Of a DNA stretch of 64,000 nt, positions 34,302-46,371 are shown piece after piece. The notes below the pieces were generated by a model. The model was not told the DNA's origin, did no database searches, and saw nothing but the letters and a program-made list of their open reading frames with translations. Source of the DNA: Bipolaris cookei (taxonomy: Eukaryota > Ascomycota > Dothideomycetes > Pleosporales > Pleosporaceae); contig NRSV01000002.1 in assembly GCA_002286855.1 (NCBI GenBank), forward strand, positions 368,152 to 432,151, written 5' to 3'. Position 1 is the stretch's first letter; every line of letters starts with the position of its first letter. The position numbers and the translations under genes were made by a program.

Positions 34302-34883
34302 TATGGTGTTTTGATGACAGAAGATAAGTTTAGTTAATATATAACCAAATAAATAATGGGCATGAACAAGAAGCGGATGTAACTGCGAGTCAGCACAACG
34401 GGTGTTGGGCTAGTGGGAACAGTCATGCTGGTTAGTGCGGGACATTGGCGCAATGGCAGTGCTGTTGCATCGGTACCTGACTTCTGACGTGCATGTGGGC
34501 TAGGAGTGGACGGAGTAGGTAACTCACGTATGCAAGGGAGACTATACATCCATTTACGACATCGTAAAGGCAGCAAAAAAGTAACTCTTTGGGAGACTTG
34601 AAGAGATCTCTCTCTCAAGAATATCATATAATTGTTGAAAATACTCCGATCGCATGTCATGAGGACGCTAGGTCACATGACTTGGCGCCACCCTATATCA
34701 GCCGAGCTATACATAATTAGCAATCTACACACTCAACAACCACTTTTAGCCTCAACAGAACCATCCATTACATAGTCATACTATCGCAAAGGACCTTATT
34801 CTAACAATAGATTTTATATTTCATTAACATATAAACATTTCATACATTACTAACAACCCGACTTTTAGTCGCAATCAGGGTGT
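34302..34883. other. Gap between tRNA-Gln and the aminopeptidase gene
   Basis: A/T-rich. Open frames here lack protein character. Confidence 0.5.
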
Positions 34884-36477
34884 CTAGATTTCATGTCCAC
34901 ACGTGGCAAGGTGCTGTTCGCCTTCTGCGGGAACAGTCCACCTGGGCTCGACGCCAATGATGCCGCGTGCGGTGATCATGGTGGTGTTGATAGGGCTTTT
35001 GGGGATGATTGTTTCGCCACGGGTGGCGAGGATGGAGAGGACGTGTGCGGCGGCCTATTGTTTTATCTATCAGCTTACCATTCCCTTGTACAAAATTCGG
35101 GTTGGAGGTGAGAAATACAACGTACTTTTGCGTTAATAGTCAGAGTCTCAGGGTTAGGGTTATCGATAGTGTCGCAGGCCTGGTGGTAGCAAGGGTCCTG
35201 CTCGATGCCTGTGCCGGTGTGCAGGCCGCCGACGGGCTTGCCGATATTCATGAAGGATTGGTAGTCGCTTCCGCCGGTGAAGCGGGCGGCGGTTACGTTG
35301 ACGCCTTTGCTGGTGAAGTGCTCGACGAAGAGCTTCTCAATGGCGTCGGAGCCAGGGGCACCGGTTAGGTTGTAGGTGCTGCCGTCGCCGTCGAAGACGC
35401 CAAAGTAACCGCGGGAGACCATGTCAAAGTTAAGGTAAGTGAGGATATTGTTGGCTTCTGTGGCATTGAGGTTCTGCGTGTAGTATTTGGAGCCTAGGAG
35501 ACCGTTTTCTTCGGCGCCCCACCAGGCAAAGCGGACTTTGTTCTTGACGTTGAATCTGCGGAGGGCGCGGGCGATTTCGAGAATCAGGGTGCTGCCGGAG
35601 CCGTCGTCGTTGATACCTGCACCGGCTTGGACGCTGTCAAGATGCGCGCCGAGCATAATAACATTTTCGGGATCACCGTCCTTGGTCTCAGTGAAAACAT
35701 TTTGTGTGATGCGTTCCTCGATAATTTGAGTTTGCTGAAAGTAGGCCTCGATAGCCTCGCCGGCGGTAAGACGGGCAACGATGGGCTCGGCATCAGCAAG
35801 GTTGATGTACCCAGTCGAGACGTACTCGAGTGGGTTAGGGTTGGAGAGGGTTCCGCCAGTGACATTGGACCGATCGCTGGCGTAGATGACGACGGCTGAT
35901 GCACCTGCGGCAGCAGCCGCCTTCATGCGTCCGGCAAACGTGGTGCCGTCTGGGCATGAACCGCGCTGCACGAGAGCAATCTTTCCTTTTACGTCCAGAT
36001 TGCTATATCCTTCTTTTGTGCAGCCCGCAGCTCCGGTGGCACCCAGCGCAAGCGGAAGCGTCAGACCTTCCGGTGAGGTAGAGGGAGAATACGTCAATCC
36101 AACAACACGGTACGAAGTGTTGCTTACGGTGAACTCGATGGAATCGACTCGGTTGAATAGAGCGGGGAAATCCTGGATCCATGTCTTGAAATTGGTGTTT
36201 TGTGTTTTTTCAAGCATGTAGTCGACCGAGGCTGCGTAGCCAGGAAGACCAAACGCACGGTTTCCACCATTGGCCTTTGCAATCGTGTCAAATGCTTTGA
36301 GATTACCCATCAATCTGTCTTTTTATTAATGAATTTTCCTTTCAAATACCAAAATCAGACATACTTTTCGCTAGTGATCTGGTCCTGAATAGCTCCTGAC
36401 GAGACCATAGGGCGAGGCCTGACTGCAGCCAACGTTTGCGCCGCGCCCGCAAGGGCGATTGCACTTGAAAACTTCAT
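34884..36477 (-). CDS. Secreted M28 aminopeptidase with PA domain (LAP2/aminopeptidase Y type)
   Basis: Exons 36477-36365, 36314-35126 and 35054-34884 encode 490 residues. The N-terminus KFSSAIALAGAAQTLAA is a signal peptide. A protease-associated domain spans roughly residues 130-225 (KGKIALVQRGSCPDGTTFAG). The M28 metallopeptidase motifs follow: GAHLDSVQAGAGINDDGSG (zinc His and Asp), WWGAEENGLLGS (Glu pair), YLNFDMVSRGY (Asp) and GIEQDPCYHQACDT (zinc His). This family removes N-terminal residues such as Leu with two zinc ions and works with dipeptidyl peptidases in extracellular protein digestion. The last exon adds AAAHVLSILAT and an unconserved tail. Confidence 0.92.
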
Positions 36478-37205
36478 TTCGGCGATTCAATCAATCAAAT
36501 CTTGAATTGGTGCGCAAGGCATTTCGTTTTCGCAGGCAGCGAGGCATCTTCATATAATACGTGATTTACACCAAATCTTGGTAAACACCGGATCCATGGA
36601 TAAATGCACGCACAGCATCGTCGCCGGTCCACTCTTATCACGAACTCGGCCTGTACTGCGTCCGGAAAAGAAGGTCGTAAGGGAGTTAATCCTTTTTTGC
36701 CAAAAGGCCAAGGTTGGTTCTGAATTACCTGCCAAAAGGGACGTTAGACCAGCTTGGCGTAGAGGCGGACATTGCCACAACGTTAACTTGTGTCTGCCAG
36801 AAATTAACGGTTGCAGGCGGACCTAGACCGATGAAATGACCAAGAGCGATAGCAACCGTGGATCCAAACAGCCTCAGCTCGGCGGCGCGTTCGTCATCGT
36901 CGCCACTCTGCTCGGGTACGACGGCTGTGTGTCGTCGGTCTGTTCACCATGGTTTCAATAACGTGCATGGAACATTGGAGAGAACTTTTCACGAAGGATT
37001 TCAGAAAAACACAAGGCAAGAAGTGCAGAAGATGTGGGCTGGAATCTAGCGGGGCCTGTCTTTAATAGTACTTGGAACAACGAGTACCCGAATGTCAAAA
37101 GCCGATCTTGGGAGGACGTGGCTTCTGCAAGTGCTGCATGATGGGAAAGGTCACATGGGCAGGACAAGAAGTCGGAGAACAACGACATGGTGATTATTGA
37201 CGACA
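36478..37205. other. Gap between two minus-strand genes
   Basis: Aminopeptidase promoter on the left, PQ-loop gene 3' region on the right. No gene is supported. Confidence 0.5.
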
Positions 37206-38190
37206 TCACCTCTCACTATCTAGCAGGGGGGTGCGCTCACTACCTTCCGAAACCCCGTTTCCGTTAGCATGACCTACCGTCTGGGCTTGCTGGGCTTTGC
37301 GATCCCTCAGGACGAAAGAAATACCCATGGCGAGTAGGAAGCCTTGTAGGACGCCGGTAAAGATGAACAAACCCCATGCACTCCAGCCCGCCGGCCCTAA
37401 GCGCGCATACAGACTGGCAGCGAATACAAAGCTGCCAGGCGTCTGAATGCACATCATGGGGATGGAGAGGCTGCCTGTCTCTTGCAGTTTCCAAGTCATG
37501 AGGATTTGAGGTATGTATTGTATGGCTGCAAGCACAGTAGCGAGTAGGCCGAGAAAGTTTGCCCAGCCGCGGGCATGGGACGGGAGGGCGTATACGAAGA
37601 CTACGGAGCCAAACAAAGCGACGACGAAGAAAGCAACAGACACAGCCAGGACCAGTACGGCTTCTTTCCACGTCGGCATTTGGGATTCTTGTTCCTCTTC
37701 TGCGATGGACGGGGCGTCTCGGGGGAAGAAGATGAGGAATAGTAGCATGCTGGAGGTGGCTGTTAGTACTGTTATTGATGCTGCCGTTGGTGATGCCGTC
37801 CTACATGAAGAAGAAGCAACTCCATTGCACGCCTATCTGGACTATCCCTAGCATAGCTGCTGCACAGGGGAAGGTACCGATTTCTCTACAGCAGGCCATG
37901 TCTCTTGTGCTCTCAGGCAGGGTCAGGATATTGGCGATGCTAGCCGTGCCAGACACGGTGCCGAGCAGGACGAACATGGGACTGAGGCCGCGGGAAGAGC
38001 GGCGGGATATGATCTTGCAGTGCTGAGGAAGGTATGAGACGAGGATACCGAAGACAATGAAGCTGTGAGGCGTGGAGGTCAGCCAAGTGCATTTTGCTAT
38101 AAAATGGATATATCGGACGTACACGGAGACGGAGAAGTTGACCAGGTCGGGGTACTGCAGCTCTGTGCATCGCTCATTGTGGGGATCCAT
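37206..38190 (-). CDS. PQ-loop repeat membrane protein
   Basis: Exons 38190-38123, 38062-37806 and 37750-37206 encode 289 residues. About seven membrane helices are visible. The two PQ-loop signatures are ILVSYLPQHCKII (about residue 30) and LAAIQYIPQILMTWKLQETG (about 180), each followed by a Ser/Gly-Leu-Ser turn (SRGLSPMF; TGSLSIPMM). The C-terminal tail is soluble. PQ-loop proteins include lysosomal/vacuolar amino-acid exporters, SWEET-like transporters and MPDU1-like ER proteins; the subgroup is not clear here. The second intron has a textbook AGTACTAACAG branch/acceptor. It is divergent from PEX12, 306 bp away. Confidence 0.87.
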
Positions 38191-38496
38191 GGCTGCGGTG
38201 TATTATATGTATCAGTCAATATGAGAGTATCTTGTTGTCGCTTTGTCAAGTCAACTGCTTGACTCACTCGGAGCCGTGACAGTCGGTGAATGGGGGGGGG
38301 GCGCGTACGAATGTGACGTATAGGCTGTACACACGCGTCGGGCAGACAGGCGAGGTACGTAGTAAGCTCCGAGCATGCCTCGGCTGCAGCGCGCGTGCCT
38401 CCGTGCCTGTCAACAAGCCATGGCACATCCTCAACCTCATCTCAGGGCATCAATGAAGACGCAACCAGCCCATCTGCCCATCTCTGACCGGGCGCC
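38191..38496. promoter_or_regulatory. Divergent promoter of the PQ-loop gene and PEX12
   Basis: 306 bp separate the two start codons. It includes a G10 run near 38292 and a pyrimidine-rich stretch before the PEX12 ATG. No specific factor site can be assigned. Confidence 0.55.
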
Positions 38497-39897
38497 ATGG
38501 AGTTCCTGCCCGCCCTCCAGCATGACATAGACGACCTCAAGCCCTCGCTGTTTGAACTGCTATCGGAACAACAACTCTCATCGCTGCTTCCCCCGTCGCT
38601 GCGCTATCTGCTCGCTGTCGCAACGCCTCGATACCCACGATATCTGCTGCCCATCCTCAATTCCTTTGATGAGGTCTACGCGCTGTTGATGCTCCTTGTC
38701 GAGCGCCACTTTTTACGCACCTATGGCGGCTCCTTTACCGAGAACTTCTATGGCCTCAAGCGCGCCCGTGTGCTGAGGGTGCGAGGCGGCGAGATCCCCC
38801 GCGCCCAGCTCGGCGCATCCGACAGCGTCAGGGAGGCCGTCAAGCTGGGTCGCGGCGATGTGTGGAAGAATCTCGCTGTGCTCGTCGGCCTGCCCTGGCT
38901 TAAGAGAAAGCTGGACGAGGGCTACGATGTCCACGCTGCCCACGCCAACCTGCTCGGCCCTGGCTACAACCGCCAAAGAGAAGGACTCCGAGCCGGCGTG
39001 ACAATCAAAGAGCGTCTTATGCACTATTACAAGTGGTTTCTGCGCAATATATACCCCAGTGTCAACGCCGCCTACTACTTCTCACTGCTCGTCTTCAACA
39101 TGGCATACCTGTTTGATGGCACAAAGTACCACTCGCCCTTCATGTGGCTCATTGGCTCGAGGATACGTAGACTGGGCGAGGCTGATCACAAGGCAATTGA
39201 GCTGGCTACGGCCCCAAGGAACATTGGCCCTGCGCGGCCTGGTGAAGGCGGATCCATCTTCTCCCCAAGAAATCTTGCCAGGAGCGTGCAGCCACGGCTG
39301 TTGAGTTCGCTCAAGATCCTGCTCCCTACGAGCATCTTTGCCCTCAAGTTTCTCGAGTGGTGGCATGCCTCGGACTTTGCCCGGCAATTATCACGGAAGG
39401 CAGCGGAGAACATTGAGCTACCACCGCCAATACTACCTTCGCCACCACCCTCGGCCAAACAACAGGGGTCCAAGCAGACGAACGTTTTCGAGAAACCACG
39501 ACCAACATCATCATCATCCGACAAAACCCAGCGCATCGATCCCCCAATATCCTCAACCACCCTCCTCCCCATATTCACAGTAGCCTCACCACCCTCATCA
39601 GCGCTGTGTCCCATTTGTGTCACACCCATTGTCAACCCAACAGCATCGCCCACAGGTTTTGTGTACTGCTATACGTGCATACATCGCTGGGTCGACGGAG
39701 AGCATGATCGCCAGACTGCTTTTATGGAGGGCGGCGCTGGATTCCGATCCGGGGACGACGAAGAGGGAGGCGATGAGGGCTGGGGCAAAGAGGAGGGCAG
39801 CCGAGAAGGTAGATGGGAAAGTGGGAAGGGGCGAGACGCGGTGACGGGGAGACGAGTGCTCGGAGGAACCGAGGCACTCAGAAGAGTAGTCGTCTGA
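38497..39897 (+). CDS. PEX12: Peroxin-12, RING subunit of the peroxisomal ubiquitin ligase
   Basis: Single exon, 466 residues. The N-terminal Pex2/Pex10/Pex12 domain is recognised from FLPALQHDIDDLKPSLFELL, SLRYLLAVATPRYPRYLLPI, FTENFYGLKRARVL and RLMHYYKWFLRNIYPSVNAA. Membrane helices follow (YYFSLLVFNMAYLFDG; LKILLPTSIFALKFLEWW). The C-terminal RING-like region is degenerate, as usual for Pex12: LCPICVTPIVNPTASPTG then FVYCYTCIHRWV. The tail after that is Gly/Glu-rich and low complexity. Pex12 with Pex2 and Pex10 forms the peroxisomal retrotranslocation channel and ligase that ubiquitinates the import receptor Pex5. Confidence 0.93.
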   Translation: MEFLPALQHDIDDLKPSLFELLSEQQLSSLLPPSLRYLLAVATPRYPRYLLPILNSFDEVYALLMLLVERHFLRTYGGSFTENFYGLKRARVLRVRGGEIPRAQLGASDSVREAVKLGRGDVWKNLAVLVGLPWLKRKLDEGYDVHAAHANLLGPGYNRQREGLRAGVTIKERLMHYYKWFLRNIYPSVNAAYYFSLLVFNMAYLFDGTKYHSPFMWLIGSRIRRLGEADHKAIELATAPRNIGPARPGEGGSIFSPRNLARSVQPRLLSSLKILLPTSIFALKFLEWWHASDFARQLSRKAAENIELPPPILPSPPPSAKQQGSKQTNVFEKPRPTSSSSDKTQRIDPPISSTTLLPIFTVASPPSSALCPICVTPIVNPTASPTGFVYCYTCIHRWVDGEHDRQTAFMEGGAGFRSGDDEEGGDEGWGKEEGSREGRWESGKGRDAVTGRRVLGGTEALRRVVV

Positions 39898-40519
39898 GGC
39901 TGCAGCTGCAGCGCGATTCTAGATCTGAGCAAGCAGATAATGATACCACCAGCGTTACATGTCTTTCGACAACATTTGTCCGTCCGTTGTTGCAATTGTC
40001 ACGTGACTGTACATGCTAAGCATACAGAGTAAGCTGCATGTGTCTGTTGGATTCATACACACATGTCTGGCCGCATCCCAGCGTCCTTTGCAGACCTTGG
40101 CACCAGCCTTGCTGCATCAATACGAGTAAACTAAACTACATGCATATCCCTCAAGTGACTCATTTCCCATCATGCATTCCTCTTGATACATGAGAAGAAA
40201 GATCCTAGACGCAGTAGCGGCTATCAAATGGCAGATTCAGGCAGTTCGGAGTCACAATGCGCATGCAGTGCCGTGTTTGTCATCTGTCAATCCAAAGGAC
40301 GAAGGGCGGAAGCTAGCGCTGCTATTATCACCAACTTCGCCTGGAGCTTCCGCATCGGGATACAGCACTTTCGCAGCCGATGCCAACTGCTATCCTCTCA
40401 CTCACACCCCACTTTCAATCCTTTGCTTCTTAAAGCTCCCTTCTGCCCCAGAATTCCCAAAACCTAATCAAACTCGATTTGAGCAAAAAATCTTCACAAA
40501 ATTTTGGGGCTTTCCAACC
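39898..40519. other. Gap and 5' leader of the MATE gene
   Basis: The MATE frame is open upstream to an ATG at 40190, but the extra 110 codons look like translated leader sequence rather than protein. Confidence 0.5.
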
Positions 40520-42540
40520 ATGTACCAATCCATACTGACAGGTCACCCTGTCACCAATTTTGCAACCGATGTCACATCGCAAGTGGAAGGCCTTGTTCAA
40601 TCACAAGACATTTCAGAAGAGGCAATTGCCAGAGACCTTGAGCAAGACAATGCATTATCTTCGGATGATGACTCCTCGTCAGGCTCAGACACCGCGACAC
40701 AATTTTCCATGATCAACTCTTACCGCCGGCCTTCCTGGGTAAATCCCGGCTCGCGATCAACGGCAGTCATTTCCTCGAGCGTACCCGAACGCAGCCACAT
40801 GTCAACGTCGTGGAAAAAGCACAGCCATCTGTCCAAGAAAGAGAGAGAACTTGTACGAAACGAGGAAAAGAGTTTACTTCGCGACAATAATTTGCTACCG
40901 CCCAAACATCCAAGATCTGAAAGTAATGGTTCCTTTGATCGCCTGAGGTCCGACACACCTATCCTTGGACTGCGCAGGGTTAAAAGTACTCCGGACGAAG
41001 AGAGCGCCATCGAATCCCTGTCCGAGCGAACTGCCCTACTAGGCGCTTCTGCTGGTAACCCAAGTCAGCCATATGGTGGCTTGGATACACCAAAGATTAT
41101 TAAGAAGAAATGGGACGAGGCGGTTGCAGCCGGACAAATTAACACAACCTGGCAGCGCGAAACAAAAGTCTTGACGAAAACATCGGCGTCACTAATCCTG
41201 ACCTCCTTACTGCAGTACAGTCTGCCTGTGGCCAGTATCTTCACCGTTGGACACATTGGCAAGACTGAACTCGGAGCTGTGAGTCTGGCTAGTATGACTG
41301 CCTCCATCACCGGATATGCGGTATATCAAGGCCTAGCGACTTCATTAGATACACTTTGCGCACAAGCCTATGGCTCTGGACGTAAACATCTCGTCGGTCT
41401 ACAGCTGCAACGCATGTTGTGCTTTTTACTGTTAATCACGATTCCAGTCTCAATAACATGGGCATTCGGTACCCAGGTTCTGTCCATAATTGTTCCAGAA
41501 CAGGAAACGGCGCGTCTAGCTGGATTATATTTGAGAATTCTCATTGCTGGAGGACCTGGCTACGTCGCTTTCGAGAGCGGAAAACGCTACGTTCAAGCAC
41601 AAGGCATTTTCAACGCTACCATGTATATTCTCCTCATCTGCGCACCGCTCAATGCCTTCTTGAACTGGTTCATGGTATGGCATCTCGGCTGGGGATTCAT
41701 CGGCGCACCGATTGCAGTCGTCATTACCGAGAGCTTGCTACCTCTCTTCCTATTCCTCTACGTCCGCTTCATCGACGGTTACCAATGCTGGGGCGGATTC
41801 GATCATCGAGCCTTCAACAACTGGATGCCCATGATTAAGCTCGCGCTTCCGGGCTTGGTCATGGTGCTTGCCGAGTTTCTCGCTTTTGAAATTCTAACTC
41901 TGAGTTCAAGTTGGCTGGGTCCTACTGCGCTTGCTGCGCAATCTGTCCTCGGAACGATTACTGGCATCACGTTCCAGATCCCGTTCCCTATGAGTGTTGC
42001 TGCCTCGACACGTATTGCCAACTTGATTGGTGCGACGCTTGCCGTACCTGCAAAAACGGCTGCAAAGGTGGCTGTTTTTGCATCTGTTTTGGTCGGCGTA
42101 TTCAACCTGCTGTTCCTTTCTCTACTTCGAGAAATTATTCCGCGTTTATTTACGCCGGATGAAGATGTCATTGCCATGGTGGCCAATCTTCTCCCTCTTT
42201 GTGCTACTTTCCAAGTCGCCGATGCCCTCGCCGCCAACTGCAACGGTATACTGCGTGGACTAGGCCGACAAGAAATTGGTGGTTATGTGGGCTTGTTTGC
42301 ATACTACGTTGTCGGCATTCCAATCGGCTTTGGTACTGGATTCGGACCGCTCCAATGGGGACTATACGGTCTTTGGAGTGTAAGTAGCACAAAATTGGAA
42401 CAAATTGAAAAGCTACTAATGCAATGTAGGGTCCTGCAATTGCACTTGCCATTGTCTCCGCAATCGAAGGCTGGTTTATCTGGCAGACGAGCTGGGAAAA
42501 CGCCGTTGAAGATGCAAAGGCGCGCAATTCTGCGAATTAA
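40520..42540 (+). CDS. MATE family multidrug/toxin exporter
   Basis: Exons 40520-42379 and 42430-42540 encode 656 residues from the ATG at 40520 (context AACCATGT); an in-frame ATG at 40190 would add 110 residues and is less likely. The first 190 residues form a Ser-rich cytosolic N-terminus typical of fungal MATEs. Twelve membrane helices follow, in two MatE repeats: SLLQYSLPVASIFTVGHIGK and YQGLATSLDTLCAQAYGSG in the first, and LALPGLVMVLAEFLAFEIL and NCNGILRGLGRQEIGGYVG in the second. Fungal members resemble yeast Erc1-like cation/H+ antiporters, often vacuolar. The last exon completes helix 12 (ALAIVSAIEGWFIWQTSW). Confidence 0.9.
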
Positions 42541-43596
42541 TTCTCCGACAAAAGTATCTTTTTTCCCTCGTATTCAGCGTAAATGACGTCATGTTTAGAG
42601 CATGTAGAGAAGACTTGGTGTAATATCAAGAAGCCGCCCTAGAGCTGTAATGTGTGTGCAGGACAAAAGTCACACAAGTTTTATTTTTTTATTCTTCAAC
42701 TTTATTCTCTCGCTTAACTATGCCTGTTGATTACTACGCCTCTTCAGCAACAAAATAAGCCATCGGCATCGTTCTTTCCGTGAACAGTTCCAGTTTATCC
42801 TCCACTCCTAGACATGACATTTAGCATTGAGGTACACGGCTGTTGCATTGACTCTGCACTACTTTGAACTTAGCGGATTACAAATTTTGAATGAAGAAAG
42901 AGAACTATTATATATGCTTCAAAACTCCTTTTGGCTCATGTTGTAAAGTCAACCCACATGGCATCATACTTCCCTATAGCATATCTCAAGGGTCGTTGGC
43001 GTAAACTCCGCGGGAACCTAGCGCTGGCTTTGCAAACCAGTAGAGTTCTCTATCAAACGCTTATCATCTTTGTTCCGTCCCCTAACGGCTCTAATTCCGC
43101 TCTATAGATCCTGTTTGATTGGCGTTTTACATTGTCCAAGTCCTACGTTGTGTCTTTACTTGGTTCTTAGTAATAATTTCCTATTGAGGCTGAGCATGAA
43201 TAGGCAACGGCCCTATTGGCCGGTTACCCGGCAGTGTGAGACTTCCACGCAGGCAAGGATAATGCTTCTAGAGCCCATGGAAGTTGTTTGCTCTGGTTCC
43301 TTACTGCGAGTCAGTATGTACCTGCATATCATCCCTACGAACTCATACTAAACATACATCTTTTTTTTGTATATGTTTGTGCCCAACACTAAGCCTCAAG
43401 TGCACATACTTTTTTCTAGACTTCAAACCATAGATATTAAAACAAACTAGTGGTCCGGATCATCCTCAACACGCTGTGCTTCGCATTCAAAGAGCCGGCC
43501 ATCTCATGAATCGGCATCTACCAACGGCATACTGCGCACTTCATATGGGCGGTTGCGCCCTCAGTCCTTTGCCCTTTCTACATCCTCGCTGGGGAA
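42541..43596. other. Gap between MATE gene and a degenerate ORF
   Basis: No supported gene. The left part is the MATE 3' UTR. Confidence 0.5.
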
Positions 43597-44163
43597 CTAC
43601 TTGAAGCCTTGCCCAGCCGGGCTAATGCAAAAATCGGCGGATTTATTCCTGTCGCACATCAAGCGTTTCAGGTATCGCCACGAAGTGATGAGACCCTGTT
43701 TGAGGATCTGCGGCGGTGCACTAATAGCAATGGTGGCGTGAGTGCGCGTCCCGCCAACATTTCCAGCAACTTTAGCCATCATGGGCTGCTGTCGATCAGC
43801 TTCTGTTGAAAAGATGCCTGCGGCTCGTGCGACGACGTCCAAACTGCCATTGATCGTGTTCCCGACATTTCAAAACGCTTGGCCATCCTGATTCGGGGCC
43901 ACCATGACAGTATGCAGAATACCCATGTGATGAAGGAGCATAGTACTACTTTCATCTCCCATCATAACGTTCCGCCTATCTGAGGGAAGGGGCGTATACC
44001 GCATGGCAGCTTGTCCACAGGGTATCTTGTGCAGCAGACCAAAGTAGTCGCGCGTAGGTAACAAGTTGGGCTGCGTGTGCAAGTATGTATGGGAAGCGCT
44101 GCAACATAGTAGTATGAACGCACCACTTACGTACAAAAGCCAATCCCCATGGATCTGTAGCAT
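43597..44163 (-). pseudogene. Degenerate ORF interrupted by an in-frame TGA, family not recognised
   Basis: One minus-strand frame is open from 44163 to 43597 except for a single TGA at 43870-43872, about 97 and 91 codons on either side. The composition is protein-like, with segments such as DYFGLLHKIPCG, MRYTPLPSDRRNV, DESSTMLLHHMGIL and, after the stop, IFSTEADRQQPMMAKVAGNV. A GTAAGT...TTGCAG pair near 44133/44103 could be an intron of the ancestral gene. No clean spliced model removes the stop while keeping the frame. I cannot name the family. Confidence 0.35.
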
Positions 44164-44614
44164 GCCTCATACATACGCTTCTCCACGTTTTGCAAGACTA
44201 CTGCAACGTGTCGCAAAAACATGAACCACCGAGCAATGCTAATCCCAGTCTGTCAGACGCGTAACCTGCTTGGTAATTGAACCCTTGTGGCCAAGAAGTA
44301 TACACTCTTTCTGTATCTCTTTTTAATTCATTTCAATCCGTGCCTGAACAGCTTCATCCACTCTCCAGACCGGATCTCATTTCGCTTTTTGTTTTTTCTT
44401 CTCACTTTCTCTCGAGATAGTTTTTTGTTTGCTTCGCTTCTTTATGCTAACTGGGTTGGCAACACTGCTGGACGGTTTCTTACCTGCTGCTATTTACTGA
44501 TTTTTTCCCCCATCACCAACAATCGTTATCTACTGGAGTTATATCTGAAAAAGAAGGAGGCTCTGGCAGTTCTTCGCATAAAAAAATACAAACGATAAAT
44601 CGAACTCAGAAAAG
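44164..44614. other. Promoter region of the MFS gene
   Basis: T-rich and pyrimidine-rich sequence ending in GAAAAG before the ATG. No gene is seen. Confidence 0.5.
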
Positions 44615-46371
44615 ATGGGTTGGGGCATACTCGAAAGCACGCGCGCAGCATTCCCTCGCGGCACATCACTCGTAGGAGTGCTTGATAAAAAGGCCATCTC
44701 TGATACCGACTCTATCAATCAAGCGGAGGTTATAGCGCGCTCTCCTGAGCCCAGCGACGACCCAAATGACCCCCTCAACTGGTAAGCGACTTGCTCAACA
44801 GCGCCATCTGAAACCATCAGCTGACTTTTGCAGGTCCCTCACATGGAAGTGTGTGCACCTTTTCGTCCTGGCCTTTGGCTCTGCAATCACCAATGCGTAG
44901 GCTTTCCCATGTCGATACTCGTGTGTGAACATACACTGATACCTGACAGAACAACCACTATGCTCACACCCGGCCTCGAGCCTCTGACTGAGAAACTACA
45001 AAGCAACGACAGCGACATCTCAACGTGGATCATCACTGCACCTACCTTCTGGACATCAGCTGCAGCCTTTATCGCTGTAGCCGGAACAGACATCTGGGGA
45101 AGACGACCATTCTACGTTTGGAGCGCTGCCTTACTTGCTCTGGCAAACTTTGCTGGCTTCTTCTCGACCGACTTCCGCATGCTAGTAATTGCAAGAACGG
45201 CAGGAGGTCTCTTCTCTGCCCCTCTCTTTACGCTCCTTACTGCTAGTATTAGCGATATTTTCTTTGTCAACCAGCGTGGCCGATCCATTGCTGTATGGAA
45301 CCTTATGTTGAACTCTGGAGCACAACTCGGGTTCGTCATTTGCCCTAATCCAACACAAGAATCTTACTAACATGCCAACCTCACAGTCAAATCATCGCCG
45401 GTGTCGTCACAGACAGCTTCGGCGTGTCCTCCAACTTCCTCATCACAGGTTTCATGTACACCGGCTTGGTACCCCTCTTCTACTTTACCATTTTCGAATC
45501 CGCCTACTTCAACCGCAAGACGGAGCCCGTCACTACTATTGTTGTGCAACCCGACAAGCTGAGGAGCGAGTGGGACGAGGAAGATCTCAAGGACTCAAAC
45601 GTACCTGCAAAGAAGTCGTACGGCCAGCAACTCGCCCTCTTCAACGGCCGCCTCTCTAATAAGTCCTTCTTCAAGGGAATCATCAAGCCCTTCGGCCTCA
45701 TCACCTCCCCCATCGTAATCTACAGCTGCTTCCTCAACACCGCCATCCTCTTCTTCCTCGTCGGCATGTCAACTTTCATGTCCATCCTCCTCTCCGCACC
45801 CCCGTACGACCTCGGCCCCAGCGAAATCGGCATGACCAACCTCCCCCTCTTCGTCGTCGGCCTCCTCGCCGGCCCCCTCTTGGGCTGGCTCTCTGACACC
45901 TCTGTAGGCCTCATGGCACGCTACAATGGCACCAAGAAGGGAATGGTGGAACCCGAATTCCGACTCGTCCTCCTCCTCGTCGCCACCCCCGTCACAATGG
46001 CCGGCCTCTTCGGCCTCGGCGCCTCGTTCCAGAATGAGCTGCCTCTAGCTTGGATCCTCGTCTGGATGACCGTCACAAATGTCGGCAGCGTGTCCATCAT
46101 CCAAATCGCTATCTCGTACGTCATAGACTGCCACCCAGAACACTCTGCCCAAGCCTTTTCGTCCGTCAACCTCATCAGTGCCGCCGTTGTCACCGTCGGT
46201 CTGGGTCCCATGATCGAGTGGCTCATGTCTGCCGGCCCCGTGGTCGTTTTCAGTGCCATGGCCGGCACCGCCGCCGGCGTCACGGTGTGTGCCCTTCCCA
46301 TGTACGTATTTGGCAAGATGATTCGCGCATGGTATGAGAGTGCGCCTTGGGCTCAGCGACTCCTCGATTAA
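44615..46371 (+). CDS. MFS transporter, DHA1-like
   Basis: Exons 44615-44781, 44834-44896, 44950-45330 and 45387-46371 encode 531 residues. The N-terminus carries the fungal DHA1 landmark DPNDPLNWSLTWK just before helix 1. The loop 2-3 motif is DIWGRRPFYVWSA. Conserved helices include GGLFSAPLFTLLTASISDIF and NLMLNSGAQLGQIIAGV; the long central loop begins ESAYFNRK. In the second half LAGPLLGWLSDTSVGLMARY and IAISYVIDCHPEHSAQAFS are visible. This family exports drugs, polyamines or metabolites using the proton gradient. The substrate is unknown. The following neighbour is an ABC exporter. Confidence 0.9.

Noticed and set aside
35151..35160. Telomere-like GGGTTAGGGTTA motif
   Set aside because: A single short occurrence inside aminopeptidase coding sequence, not a tandem array.
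40190..40519. 110-residue N-terminal extension of the MATE protein
   Set aside because: Composition is unlike protein and the ATG at 40520 has a better context, although the upstream ATG is in frame.
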